Below are positions 1-8,029 of a stretch of DNA of 46,882 nt, in pieces. The stretch spans positions 1-46,882 of the forward strand of contig DASTSO010000120.1 of NCBI GenBank assembly GCA_035760645.1. The letters run 5' to 3'. This DNA is from DASSTY01 sp035760645 (GTDB taxonomy: Bacteria; Gemmatimonadota; Gemmatimonadetes; Gemmatimonadales; GWC2-71-9). A program made the translations under genes and the position numbers. Position 1 is the stretch's first letter, and every line of letters begins with the position of its first letter. The notes beneath the pieces were generated by a model, which was given only the letters and a program-made list of their open reading frames with translations, ran no database searches and was not told the DNA's origin.

Positions 1-273
1 GGAAATGGTCGCCCGGTGCACGGAAATGGTCGCTCGGTGCAGGGAAATGGTCTCACCGACTCCGGACTTCGACGCGCGGCCCGCGGACATCGACGCACCG
101 ACGAGCGACCTCGGCAGTCCGCCCGCGGAGAACGCCTCCCCGTCCCCGGAGAAGGACCGTCGGCCCCCGGAGAAGGACCGTCGGCCCGCGGAGAAGGACA
201 GCGGCGCTCCCGAGATGGACGATCCGGGGACGGTAATCGATCGACGGTCGGCCGTGATCGGGAGAACCCCGGC
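1..273. repeat. 21-bp tandem repeat array upstream of nadB, open at the left edge
   Basis: The first 273 bases divide into thirteen consecutive 21-base units with no insertion or deletion. Units 1-3 begin GGAAATGGTC; units 8-10 begin GGAGAAGGAC and are almost identical. Middle and end units are degenerate but keep a (G/C)G(A/T)-A-T-GAC-like 5' half. The array starts at base 1, so it continues outside the window. Because 21 is a multiple of three, the nadB frame stays open through it and would read as heptapeptides such as EMVARCT and EKDRRPA. NadB proteins start at the dinucleotide-binding strand that follows, so I treat the array as non-coding or as the tail of an upstream element. Either coding or regulatory roles remain possible. 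Confidence 0.85.
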
Positions 274-280
274 CGTCCGA

Positions 281-286
281 TTATCT
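281..286 (+). promoter_or_regulatory. possible -10 element of nadB (leaderless start)
   Basis: TTATCT lies seven bases upstream of the nadB ATG in a locally AT-richer patch right after the 21-bp array. A -10 at this distance would put the transcription start at or next to the start codon, giving a leaderless mRNA. This would fit the lack of a Shine-Dalgarno before the ATG. No convincing -35 is visible. Weak evidence. Confidence 0.25.
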
Positions 287-292
287 TCCGGC

Positions 293-1804
293 ATGTCCGA
301 GAGTCCCGCCACGGTCATCGTCGGCGCCGGCATCGCCGGCCTGTGGACCGCGTGGCGGCTGGCCAGCGAGGGCCACTCGGCGACGCTGCTCACCAAGCGC
401 ACCCTCGCCGACAGCGCGAGCGCCTGGGCCCAGGGCGGCATCGCCGTGGCGATCGGCGCCGGCGACAGCCCCGGCCAGCACGCCGCCGACACCCTCGCCG
501 CCGGCGACGGGCTCGCCGACCCCGAGGCGGTGCGGGTCCTCACCACCGAGGGCCCCGACCGGGTGCGCGAGCTCCTCGCCCTCGGCGCCGGCTTCGACCG
601 CGGCCCCGACGGACAGCTCCGCTTCGGGCTCGAGGCCGCGCACAGCCGCGCGCGCATCCTGCACGCCGGCGGCGACCGCACCGGCGCCGCGCTCGTCGGC
701 TGCCTGGTCGCCATCCTGCGGGACCATCCGCGCGTGCACATCCTCGAGCGGGTCGAGGCGAAGGAGCTGCTCCTGGCGGGGGAGCGCGTCGCCGGGCTCG
801 GCGTCGTCTTCGCCGACGGGCACGGCCGGGTGCTCCGCGCCCCCCACGTGGTGCTCGCCACCGGCGGGGTGGGGCAGCTCTACGCGATCACGACCAACCC
901 CCTCGTCGCCACCGGCGACGGCTGGGCGCTCGCCGACCAGGTGGGGGCCGCGCTCGAGGACCTCGAGTTCCTCCAGTTCCACCCGACCGCGCTCAAGCTG
1001 CCCGGCGTGAATCCCGCGCCGCTGGTGAGCGAGGCGGTGCGCGGGGCGGGGGCGGTGCTGGTGGACGCGGCGGGGCGGCGCTTCGCGCTCGACGCGGACC
1101 CGCGCGGCGAGCTCGCCCCGCGCGACGTGCTGGCGCGCGCCGTGGCGGCGGCCGACGCGCGCGGCGGCGCCTGGCTCGACGCGCGGGCGGTCGAGGACGT
1201 GCACGCCCGCTTCCCCGGCGTCACCGCGCTGCTCGCGCCGCACGGCCTCGACCTCGCGCGCGACCTGGTGCCGGTCGCCCCGGCGCTGCACTACGCGATG
1301 GGCGGGGTGCGCACCGACCTCGACGGCCGCACCACGCGCGCGGGCCTCTGGGCGGTGGGCGAGGTCGCGCGCACCGGGGTGCACGGCGCCAACCGGCTCG
1401 CCTCCAACTCGCTCCTCGAGGGGCTCGTCTTCGCCGACCGGGTGGGCCGCGCCCTCGCCGGCGAGCTGGCCGCCGGGGCCGGCGCCCCGCCGCCCCTCGC
1501 CCACGGCCTCACCCCCGAGAGCGGTGCCGACCGCCACTACGACACGGTGCGGGCCGAGATGCGGCGGGTGATGACCGCCGAGGTCGGCGTGGTCCGCACC
1601 GAGGCCTCGCTCGCCCGTGCCGAGGCGGCGCTCGCGCGCCTGGCGGCCCAGGTGCCGCCCGACGCCTGGCGCACCCGGAACCAGTTGCGGGTGGCGGCGT
1701 TGATCACCAGGGCCGCCCGCCGCCGCCGCGAGAGCCGCGGGGGGCACCGGCGGCTGGACTATCCGCCGGTCGGTTCACCTCATCAGGAGTCCGCATCCGC
1801 ATGA
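293..1804 (+). CDS. nadB: L-aspartate oxidase (NadB)
   Basis: Flavoenzyme that oxidises L-aspartate to iminoaspartate, the first step of de novo NAD synthesis in the cytoplasm. The 503-residue product begins with a Rossmann FAD motif (VIVGAGIAGLWTAWRLA) and carries family signatures: SAWAQGGIA, HSRARILHAGGDRTG, the FHPTAL motif, MGGVRTDLDGRTT, and a C-terminal FAD segment with GEVARTGVHGANRLASNS. The size is close to E. coli NadB (540). I chose the ATG just before the FAD strand; the frame is open further upstream only through a 21-bp repeat array that does not look like NadB. Its stop overlaps the nadA start (ATGA), so nadB-nadA-nadC should be one operon. The product is passed to NadA. Confidence 0.95.
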   Translation: MSESPATVIVGAGIAGLWTAWRLASEGHSATLLTKRTLADSASAWAQGGIAVAIGAGDSPGQHAADTLAAGDGLADPEAVRVLTTEGPDRVRELLALGAGFDRGPDGQLRFGLEAAHSRARILHAGGDRTGAALVGCLVAILRDHPRVHILERVEAKELLLAGERVAGLGVVFADGHGRVLRAPHVVLATGGVGQLYAITTNPLVATGDGWALADQVGAALEDLEFLQFHPTALKLPGVNPAPLVSEAVRGAGAVLVDAAGRRFALDADPRGELAPRDVLARAVAAADARGGAWLDARAVEDVHARFPGVTALLAPHGLDLARDLVPVAPALHYAMGGVRTDLDGRTTRAGLWAVGEVARTGVHGANRLASNSLLEGLVFADRVGRALAGELAAGAGAPPPLAHGLTPESGADRHYDTVRAEMRRVMTAEVGVVRTEASLARAEAALARLAAQVPPDAWRTRNQLRVAALITRAARRRRESRGGHRRLDYPPVGSPHQESASA

Positions 1805-2793
1805 CGCTGTCCCTGCCGGTCGTCGAGCCGACGACCCTCAGCGCCGCCGAGATCGCCGCGCTGCAGGCGGAGATCCGCACCCTCGCGCGCGCGCGCGACG
1901 CGGTGATCCTCGCGCACAACTACGAGCGGCCCGAGGTGCAGGACGTCGCCGACTTCGTCGGCGACTCGCTCGGGCTCTCGCGCCAGGCGGCCGCGACGCC
2001 GGCCGGGGTGATCGTCTTCGCCGGGGTGCACTTCATGGCGGAGACGGCGGCGATCCTCTCGCCGCAGAAGCGGGTGCTGCTGCCCGACCTGCGCGCCGGC
2101 TGCTCGCTCGCCGACACGATCACCGCCGACGAGGTGCGCGCCTGGCGCGCGAAGTTCCCCGACTACGTCGCCGTCGGCTACGTGAACACGACGGCGGAGG
2201 TGAAGGCGGAGCTCGACTACTGCTGCACCAGCGGCAACGTGCTCGCGGTGATCGACGCGATCCCCGAGGACCGCGGGATCCTCTTCCTCCCCGACTTCTT
2301 CCTCGGCAGCCACGTGCGCCGCATGCGCCCGCACCGCCGCATCGAGGTGTGGATGGGCGAGTGCCACGTGCACCGGAACATCAACGCCGACCGCCTCGCC
2401 GCGGTGCGCGCGGCGCATCCGGAGGCGGAGGTGCTGGTGCACCCCGAGTGCGGTTGCGCCGGGCAGCTCATCTACGGCGCGGGCTGCGGCGACGTCGATC
2501 CCGAGGGGCTCCACATCGCGAGCACCGAGCGGATGATCCAGCTCGTCGCCGCCCGGCCGGCGCGGACGTTCATCGTGGCGACCGAGACGGGCATCATGCA
2601 CCGCATGCGGCAGCTCGCCCCCGAGAAGACCTTCCTCGCCGCCGACGAGCATGCGGTCTGTGCGTTCATGAAGACGATCACGCTCCCGGCGATCCGCGAC
2701 GCGCTGCGCCTCGACCGCCATCACGTCACCGTCCCGCCCGCGATCGCCGATCGGGCCCGCGCGGCGATCGACCGGATGGTGGCGCTTGGCTGA
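1801..2793 (+). CDS. nadA: quinolinate synthase (NadA)
   Basis: Oxygen-sensitive [4Fe-4S] enzyme that condenses iminoaspartate with dihydroxyacetone phosphate to quinolinate. The 330-residue product has the expected motifs: ILAHNYERPEVQDVADFVGDS near the N terminus, DLRAGCSLAD, the YVNTTAEVKAE segment, HPECGCAGQ, STERMIQ and EHAVCAFMK. The cysteines in DLRAGC, PECGC and HAVC match the three cluster ligands known for the family. Start is the ATG overlapping the nadB stop; AGGAG lies about 11 bases upstream. Middle gene of a nadBAC operon. Confidence 0.96.
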   Translation: MTLSLPVVEPTTLSAAEIAALQAEIRTLARARDAVILAHNYERPEVQDVADFVGDSLGLSRQAAATPAGVIVFAGVHFMAETAAILSPQKRVLLPDLRAGCSLADTITADEVRAWRAKFPDYVAVGYVNTTAEVKAELDYCCTSGNVLAVIDAIPEDRGILFLPDFFLGSHVRRMRPHRRIEVWMGECHVHRNINADRLAAVRAAHPEAEVLVHPECGCAGQLIYGAGCGDVDPEGLHIASTERMIQLVAARPARTFIVATETGIMHRMRQLAPEKTFLAADEHAVCAFMKTITLPAIRDALRLDRHHVTVPPAIADRARAAIDRMVALG

Positions 2794-3637
2794 CCCGGCC
2801 GCCGACGCCGAGCGCCTCGCCGAGGTCGCGCTCGCCGAGGACGGCGCACGCGACCTCACGACCGAGGTGACCGCCGCGGCCGACGAGCGGCTGGTGGGCC
2901 GCATCGAGCTGCGCACACCGGCGGTGGTGGCGGGGCTCGCCTACGCCGAGGCGGTGGCGGCGCGCGCCGGGTGCGGGCCGATCGCCTGGCGCGTCGTCGA
3001 GGGCGAGCGCTGCGACGCGCGCACGGTGCTCGGCACCTTCGCCGGCTCCGCGCTCGCCGTGCTGCGGGCCGAGCGGCCGCTGCTCAACCTGCTGCAGCGC
3101 GCCAGCGGCATCGCCACGGCGACGCGCGCCTACGTGGACGCGGTGGCCGGCACCGGCTGCCGGGTGCTGCACACCCGCAAGACCGCGCCGGGCCTCCGCG
3201 CGCTCGACGTGCGCGCGGTGCTCGCCGGCGGCGGCGCGCTGCATCGCGTCGATCTCGCGGACACGGTGATGATCAAGGACAATCACTGGCAGGCGCTCGC
3301 GCGCGCCGGCCGCCCGCTCGCCGACGCGGTGGCCGAGGCGCGGCGGCGCGGCGCGCGCGCGGTGCAGGTCGAGGTGGAGCACCCGGCGCAGCTGCGGGAG
3401 GCGTGCGGGGCGGGGGCCGACCGGCTGCTGGTCGACAACCAGAGCGCCGCGACGCTGCGCGCCTGGGCGGCGGAGGCGCGCCGGCTCCGGCCGGGGATCG
3501 AGATCGAGGCGACCGGCGGGATCACGCTCGAGAACGTGCGGGCCTACGCCGAGGCGGGGGCGGACTACGTCTCGATCGGCGCGCTCACCCACAGCGTGCG
3601 GGCGGCGGACGTGGCGGTGGAGGTGGCGGCGGGCTGA
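2786..3637 (+). CDS. nadC: nicotinate-nucleotide pyrophosphorylase, carboxylating (NadC)
   Basis: Converts quinolinate plus PRPP to nicotinate mononucleotide, CO2 and pyrophosphate, completing the three-step route begun by NadB and NadA. The 283-residue sequence has LLNLLQRASGIAT, HTRKTAPGLRALD, VMIKDNHW, QVEVEHPAQ, LLVDNQS and EATGGI, all typical of the type II phosphoribosyltransferase barrel. The start is a TTG inside the end of nadA (8-bp overlap); no other start in this frame fits the family's N terminus, so translation is probably coupled. The stop is one base away from the stop of the convergent TerC gene, leaving no room for a separate terminator. Confidence 0.95.
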   Translation: MADPAADAERLAEVALAEDGARDLTTEVTAAADERLVGRIELRTPAVVAGLAYAEAVAARAGCGPIAWRVVEGERCDARTVLGTFAGSALAVLRAERPLLNLLQRASGIATATRAYVDAVAGTGCRVLHTRKTAPGLRALDVRAVLAGGGALHRVDLADTVMIKDNHWQALARAGRPLADAVAEARRRGARAVQVEVEHPAQLREACGAGADRLLVDNQSAATLRAWAAEARRLRPGIEIEATGGITLENVRAYAEAGADYVSIGALTHSVRAADVAVEVAAG

Positions 3638-3638
3638 C

Positions 3639-4376
3639 TCAGATCGTCGGCCGCAGCTCCACCGGCGCCTCCGCGCTCTTCCGGATCCGGATGTTGAGCA
3701 TCTCGACCGCCACCGAGAAGGCCATCGCGAAGTAGGTGTACCCCTTCGGGATGTGCTGCCCGAGCCCCTCGGCCACCAGGTTGGTGCCGATGAGCACGAG
3801 GAAGGCGAGCGCCAGCATCTTCACCGTCGGGTGCCGCTCGACGAAGTCGCTGATCGGGCCGCTCGCCCAGAGCATGATGACGACGGCGATGACCACCGCG
3901 ATGATCATCACCGGCACCTGCTCGACCATCCCCACCGCCGTGATCACCGAGTCGAGTGAGAAGACGATGTCCACCACCATGATCTGCGCGATCACGGCGC
4001 CCAGCGAGTGCGCCGCGCGGCGGGTGGGGTCGTCGTGCGCGTCGCCCTCGAGCTTGTGGTGGATCTCGTACGTCGCCTTGCCGATGAGGAAGAGGCCGCC
4101 GAGGAGGAGGATGAGCCCGCGGCCGCTCACCTCGAACCCCGCCACGGCGAAGAGCGGCGTGGTGAGCCGCGCGAGCCAGGCGATCGAGAGGAGCAGCAGG
4201 ACGCGGGTGACGAGCGCGCCGAGGAGCCCCAGCCGCCGGGCCCGCGCCTGCTCCCCGCGCGGCAGCTTCCCGGCGAGGATGGAGATGAAGATGATGTTGT
4301 CGATGCCCAGGACGATCTCGAGCACCGTCAGCGTCAGGAGCCCGATCCAGGCGTTCGGGTCGCTCAGCCACTCCAT
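3639..4376 (-). CDS. TerC/YgdQ-family integral membrane protein
   Basis: 245-residue protein with about seven hydrophobic segments. It carries the TerC hallmarks: an N-terminal LEIVLGIDNIIFISILAGKL and an internal VDIVFSLDSVITAVGM, in which the acidic residues inside membrane helices are characteristic. Length and organisation fit the short YgdQ/YoaE branch without a CBS domain. Family members are linked to metal-ion (often Mn2+) export or metalation of exported proteins; the substrate here is unknown. A larger paralogue lies at 37024-37989. It is monocistronic, convergent with nadC and divergent from the debranching-enzyme gene. A GTGA-N6-TCAC palindrome sits about 90 bases upstream, with a TTATCT -10-like hexamer between it and the start. 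Confidence 0.9.
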   Translation of the reverse strand: MEWLSDPNAWIGLLTLTVLEIVLGIDNIIFISILAGKLPRGEQARARRLGLLGALVTRVLLLLSIAWLARLTTPLFAVAGFEVSGRGLILLLGGLFLIGKATYEIHHKLEGDAHDDPTRRAAHSLGAVIAQIMVVDIVFSLDSVITAVGMVEQVPVMIIAVVIAVVIMLWASGPISDFVERHPTVKMLALAFLVLIGTNLVAEGLGQHIPKGYTYFAMAFSVAVEMLNIRIRKSAEAPVELRPTI

Positions 4377-4465
4377 GCGGGTCGCTCCGGGTTGGGCGGG
4401 GGGTGTCGAACGGGCGAGGAGAAGATAACCGGGCGGCGCCGGGCGCCGGCTGCCGCCCGGACTGG

Positions 4466-4479
4466 GTGACGCATCTCAC
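4466..4479. promoter_or_regulatory. CRP/FNR-like palindrome GTGA-N6-TCAC (site 1)
   Basis: GTGACGCATCTCAC is a GTGA/TCAC dyad with a 6-base centre, the core of CRP-type operators. It lies in the 259-bp divergent spacer between the TerC gene (minus) and the debranching-enzyme gene (plus). Toward the TerC gene its centre is about 47 bases from a TTATCT hexamer (4423-4428 on the minus strand). Two more copies of the motif occur upstream of other transcription units. The rest of the spacer holds GC-rich inverted repeats around 4431-4459 and 4597-4617 but no recognisable gene. Confidence 0.5.
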
Positions 4480-4635
4480 GGCCTCCCCTCCCCGCGCGGG
4501 CTCTATTGAAACGCGTCCCGGCCCCCGAGGCCGGCGCGCCGCCCTCGGCCGCCTGCGGCGAAAGCCGAGGCGGGGCAGGGATTTCCGCAGTGTGGCAGGC
4601 CGGCGCCCGGCGCCGGCCGCGCCGGGAGTGGATGG

Positions 4636-6945
4636 GTGGCACAGACGAAGCCGGAACCCGCGACGAAGGGTCCGGCGGGGCAGGGGGACACGCCGCGCAC
4701 GAGCACGGAGCAGGGGCCCGCCGCTCCGGCCGGCCCCCGCGATGCCGATGCGCGCAAGCAGCAGATCCTGACGCACGGCACGCCGTCCACCGTCCGCACC
4801 ATCGCCGACGCGCTGGTGATGAAGGACGGCGACCTCTTCCTCGTCACGGCTCCCACCGGCGCGCTGCCGGGCGCGGAGAACACCGGCTGCGGCCTCTACT
4901 ACCACGACTGCCGGTACCTGCGCGCCTACGAGATCCACCTCCAGGGCCAGCCTCCCACCATCCTCGGCGCCACCGCGCGCGCCGGCTGCACCGGCCTCTT
5001 CGAGCTCACCAACCCCGACCTCACGATCGACGGCCGGCCGCTGCAGAAGGAGACGCTGGGTCTCACCTGGACCCGCGATCTCGACGGCGACGACCTCGTC
5101 CTCCACGACCGCCTCGTCGTCCGCAACTACGGCCACGCGCCCGTCCGGCTCACCCTGGGCTTCCAGTTCGACGCCTGCTTCGAGGACGTGTTCGTCATCC
5201 GCGGCCTCCTCGACGCGCACACCGGCCACCCGCGCGCGCCCGAGTGGGACGACGGCCTGCTCCGCTTCCTCTACGAGGGCGGGGACCGGACCTGGCGCAG
5301 CCTCACCGTGGCGCTCCCCACGGGCGTGGAGCAGGACGGCGACCGCGGCGCGCTGCTCACGCTCGACCTCGACGCGCGCGAGAGCCGCCAGATGGACCTC
5401 CGGCTCGCGATCGCCGAGACGCCGGACGAGTCGCGGGCGCGCCCGCACGTGCGGCGCGAGGCGCCGGGCCGGCCCGACCGCCCGCCGCGTCCGGTGCACG
5501 ACGACTGGCCCGCCGCCCGCATCCGCACCGAGGGCGTACTGCTCGAGGACCTCATCCATCGCTCCTTCCGCGACCTCGCTCTGCTCCGGAGCTCGCTCGA
5601 GGGGCACGGGTTCGTCGCGGCCGGGATCCCCTGGTTCGGGACGCTCTTCGGCCGCGACAGCCTGATCGCCGCCTACCAGGTGCTCGCCTACGCGCCGGCG
5701 GTGGCGGCGAGCACGCTGCGGCTCCTCGCCCACTACCAGGGCACCAAGGTGGACGACTGGCGCGACGAGCAGCCGGGGAAGATCCTGCACGAGCTCCGCG
5801 TGGGCGAGCTCGCCCGCATGGGCGCCATCCCGCATACGCCCTACTACGGCAGCATCGACGCGACGCCGCTCTTCCTGCTGCTCCTCGCCCACCACGCCGA
5901 GTGGAGCGGGAGCCTCGAGCTCTTCCACGAGCTGCACGGGAACGTCGAGCGCGCGCTCCGGTGGATCGACGACTACGGCGACCTCGACGGCGACGGCTTC
6001 GTCGAGTACGCGAGCCGCACCACGAAGGGGCTCATCAACCAGGGGTGGAAGGACTCGGGCGACGCGATCATCGACGCCCGGGGCCGCATCGCCGAGCCGC
6101 CGATCGCGCTGGTGGAGGTGCAGGCCTACGTCTACGCGGCGAAGCGCTGCATCGCGGGGCTCTACCGCCGCGCCGGCGAGGCCGCCCGTGCCGACGCGCT
6201 CGACCGCGCGGCCGACGCGCTCCGGGAGCGCTTCGAGCAGGCGTTCTGGGTGGAGTCGCTGGGCTGCTACGCGCTGGCGCTCGACGGGAAGAAGCGCCCG
6301 CTCGACGTCGTCACGTCGAATCCCGGCCACGCCCTCTGGTGCGGCATCGCCGCCCCCGAGCGCGCGCAGCGCACCGCCGACCGGCTCTTCCGGGACGACA
6401 TGTACAGCGGCTGGGGCGTGCGCACGCTCGCCGCCACCGCCTGCGGCTACAACCCGATCGCCTATCACCTGGGCACCGTGTGGCCGCACGACAACTCGCT
6501 CATCGCCGTGGGTCTCCGGCGCTACGGGCGGGACGCGGAGGCGCACCGCGTCTTCAGCGGCCTCACCGAGGCGGCGCTCCACTTCGACCAGCAGCGGCTC
6601 CCGGAGCTCTTCACCGGGCTCCCGCGCGCCGCCTTCGGCGAGCCGATCCGCTATCCGGTCGCCTGCCACCCGCAGGCGTGGGCGGCGGGCTCGGTGCCGC
6701 TGCTCATCGCCACCCTCCTCGGCCTCGAGGCCGAGGGGTTCGAGCACCGGCTCCGCGTCGTGCGGCCGATGCTGCCGGAGGCGGTGGACTGGATGGAGCT
6801 GCACGGCGTGCGGGTGGGCGGCGCGGAGGCCGACCTGCGCTTCGAGCGACGGCCGGACCGGAGCGTCGCGGTGCACACGCTCGCCGTGCGCGGCGAGCTC
6901 GAGATCACGACCGACACGGAAGCGCGCGGGCCGGCGCTGGTGTGA
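4636..6945 (+). CDS. amylo-alpha-1,6-glucosidase / glycogen-debranching-type glycoside hydrolase
   Basis: 769-residue protein with the two-part layout of bacterial glycogen-debranching-like enzymes. An N-terminal beta-rich module (about residues 55-270; KDGDLFLVTAPTGALPG, YYHDCRYLRAYEIHL) is followed by an (alpha/alpha)6 barrel (about 295-720). The barrel carries WFGTLFGRDSLIAAYQ, LHELRVGELARMGAIPHTPYYG, DGDGFVEYAS, NQGWKDSGDAI and YHLGTVWPHDNSLIA. Acidic residues in GRDS and DSGDAI are likely active-site residues. The family trims alpha-1,6 branches or related oligosaccharides; the exact substrate cannot be read from sequence. The start is GTG, preceded by GGGAG seven bases upstream; the first 45 residues are low-complexity and poorly conserved in appearance, so a later start is possible. 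No signal peptide, so probably cytoplasmic. Confidence 0.85.
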   Translation: MAQTKPEPATKGPAGQGDTPRTSTEQGPAAPAGPRDADARKQQILTHGTPSTVRTIADALVMKDGDLFLVTAPTGALPGAENTGCGLYYHDCRYLRAYEIHLQGQPPTILGATARAGCTGLFELTNPDLTIDGRPLQKETLGLTWTRDLDGDDLVLHDRLVVRNYGHAPVRLTLGFQFDACFEDVFVIRGLLDAHTGHPRAPEWDDGLLRFLYEGGDRTWRSLTVALPTGVEQDGDRGALLTLDLDARESRQMDLRLAIAETPDESRARPHVRREAPGRPDRPPRPVHDDWPAARIRTEGVLLEDLIHRSFRDLALLRSSLEGHGFVAAGIPWFGTLFGRDSLIAAYQVLAYAPAVAASTLRLLAHYQGTKVDDWRDEQPGKILHELRVGELARMGAIPHTPYYGSIDATPLFLLLLAHHAEWSGSLELFHELHGNVERALRWIDDYGDLDGDGFVEYASRTTKGLINQGWKDSGDAIIDARGRIAEPPIALVEVQAYVYAAKRCIAGLYRRAGEAARADALDRAADALRERFEQAFWVESLGCYALALDGKKRPLDVVTSNPGHALWCGIAAPERAQRTADRLFRDDMYSGWGVRTLAATACGYNPIAYHLGTVWPHDNSLIAVGLRRYGRDAEAHRVFSGLTEAALHFDQQRLPELFTGLPRAAFGEPIRYPVACHPQAWAAGSVPLLIATLLGLEAEGFEHRLRVVRPMLPEAVDWMELHGVRVGGAEADLRFERRPDRSVAVHTLAVRGELEITTDTEARGPALV

Positions 6946-6953
6946 CCGACGAC

Positions 6954-6981
6954 GGGAGGTACGACGTGGGAGGTGCGACGT
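6954..6981 (+). repeat. 14-bp direct duplication carrying the SDR ribosome-binding site
   Basis: Two adjacent copies of GGGAGGT(A/G)CGACGT. Each contains a GGGAGG Shine-Dalgarno. The second copy ends in the GTG start of the SDR gene with 6-base spacing; the first would place a ribosome out of frame. It looks like a local slippage duplication. Confidence 0.75.
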
Positions 6982-7990
6982 GAGCAGAAACGGAAAGTCG
7001 CGGCAGGTGGTCGTCGTCACCGGCGCCTCCGCCGGCGTGGGCCGCGCGACGGTACGCGCCTTCGCGCGCGAGGGGGCGCGCCTCGGACTGCTCGCCCGCA
7101 GCCGCCACCGGCTCGAGCAGGCGAAGGCGGAGGTCGAGGCCGAAGGCGGCGAGGCGCTCGTCCTCCCGCTCGACGTGGCCGACGCCGACGCGGTCGAGCA
7201 CGCGGCAGAGCAGGTGGAGCGGCACCTCGGGCCGATCGACGTGTGGGTGAACAACGCGATGGTGACGGTCTTCTCGCCGGTGAAGGAGATGACGGCGGCC
7301 GACTACAAGCGCGTCACCGAGGTGACCTACCTGGGCTACGTCTACGGCACCCTCGCCGCGCTCCGGCGGATGCTGCCGCGCGACCGGGGCGTGATTGTGC
7401 AGGTGGGGAGCGCGCTCGCCTACCGCGCGATCCCGCTCCAGTCGGCCTACTGCGCGGCGAAGCACGCGATCCAGGGCTTCACCGAGGCGCTCCGGAGCGA
7501 GCTCTACCACGACAAGAGCCGCGTGCGGGTGCACATGGTGCAGATGCCGGCGCTCAACACGCCGCAGTTCCGCTGGAGCAAGAGCCGCATGCCCCGGAAG
7601 GCGCAGCCGGTGCCGCCGATCTTCCAGCCCGAGGTGGCCGCGGAGGCGATCCGCTGGTCGGCGCACCACGGCCGCAACGAGCTCTACGTCGGCTGGCCCA
7701 CGGTGAAGGCGATCGTCGGCGACCGCGCCATCCCGCGGCTCCTCGACCACTACCTCGCGCGCTTCGGCTACACCTCGCAGATGACCGCGGAGCCCGAGGA
7801 CCCCGACCGGCCGAACAATCTCTATGAGACCGTCGAGGGTGACCAGGCGGCGCACGGCGTCTTCGACCTCCGGGCGAAGGACGCGAGCGCCCAGCTCTGG
7901 GCGAGCGAGCGCAAGGGGCGGCTCGCCGTGGCCGGGCTGGCGCTCGCGGGCGTGGCGCTCGGCGCGGCGCTCTGGGGCGGCGGGGACTGA
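6980..7990 (+). CDS. short-chain dehydrogenase/reductase with C-terminal membrane anchor
   Basis: 336 residues. The N-terminal Rossmann domain has the NADP-type glycine motif TGASAGVGRA, an NNAM version of the usual NNAG, and the catalytic Ser...Tyr-x3-Lys (GSALAYRA, then SAYCAAKHA). After the SDR core, at about residue 245, comes an extension of roughly 90 residues. It ends in a hydrophobic stretch (LAVAGLALAGVALGAALWG) and then only a few residues, which looks like a tail anchor that would keep the catalytic domain on the cytoplasmic face. Substrate unknown. Start is GTG with a strong GGGAGG six bases upstream; no upstream start exists in this frame. It follows the debranching gene by 34 bases and may be co-transcribed with it and with the ThDP enzyme downstream. 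Confidence 0.9.
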   Translation: MSRNGKSRQVVVVTGASAGVGRATVRAFAREGARLGLLARSRHRLEQAKAEVEAEGGEALVLPLDVADADAVEHAAEQVERHLGPIDVWVNNAMVTVFSPVKEMTAADYKRVTEVTYLGYVYGTLAALRRMLPRDRGVIVQVGSALAYRAIPLQSAYCAAKHAIQGFTEALRSELYHDKSRVRVHMVQMPALNTPQFRWSKSRMPRKAQPVPPIFQPEVAAEAIRWSAHHGRNELYVGWPTVKAIVGDRAIPRLLDHYLARFGYTSQMTAEPEDPDRPNNLYETVEGDQAAHGVFDLRAKDASAQLWASERKGRLAVAGLALAGVALGAALWGGGD

Positions 7991-8029
7991 AGCAGACGGC
8001 AGCGGACGAACCGGAAGGACGTGGGAACG

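Noticed and set aside
5..292. NadB N-terminal extension of 96 residues
   Set aside because: It is made wholly of the 21-bp repeat; NadB proteins begin at the FAD-binding strand that starts at residue 97 of that frame. Kept as a finding, not as coding sequence.
4377..4635. Small gene or structured RNA in the divergent spacer
   Set aside because: Frames here lack a Shine-Dalgarno and motifs; GC-rich inverted repeats are common by chance at this base composition.
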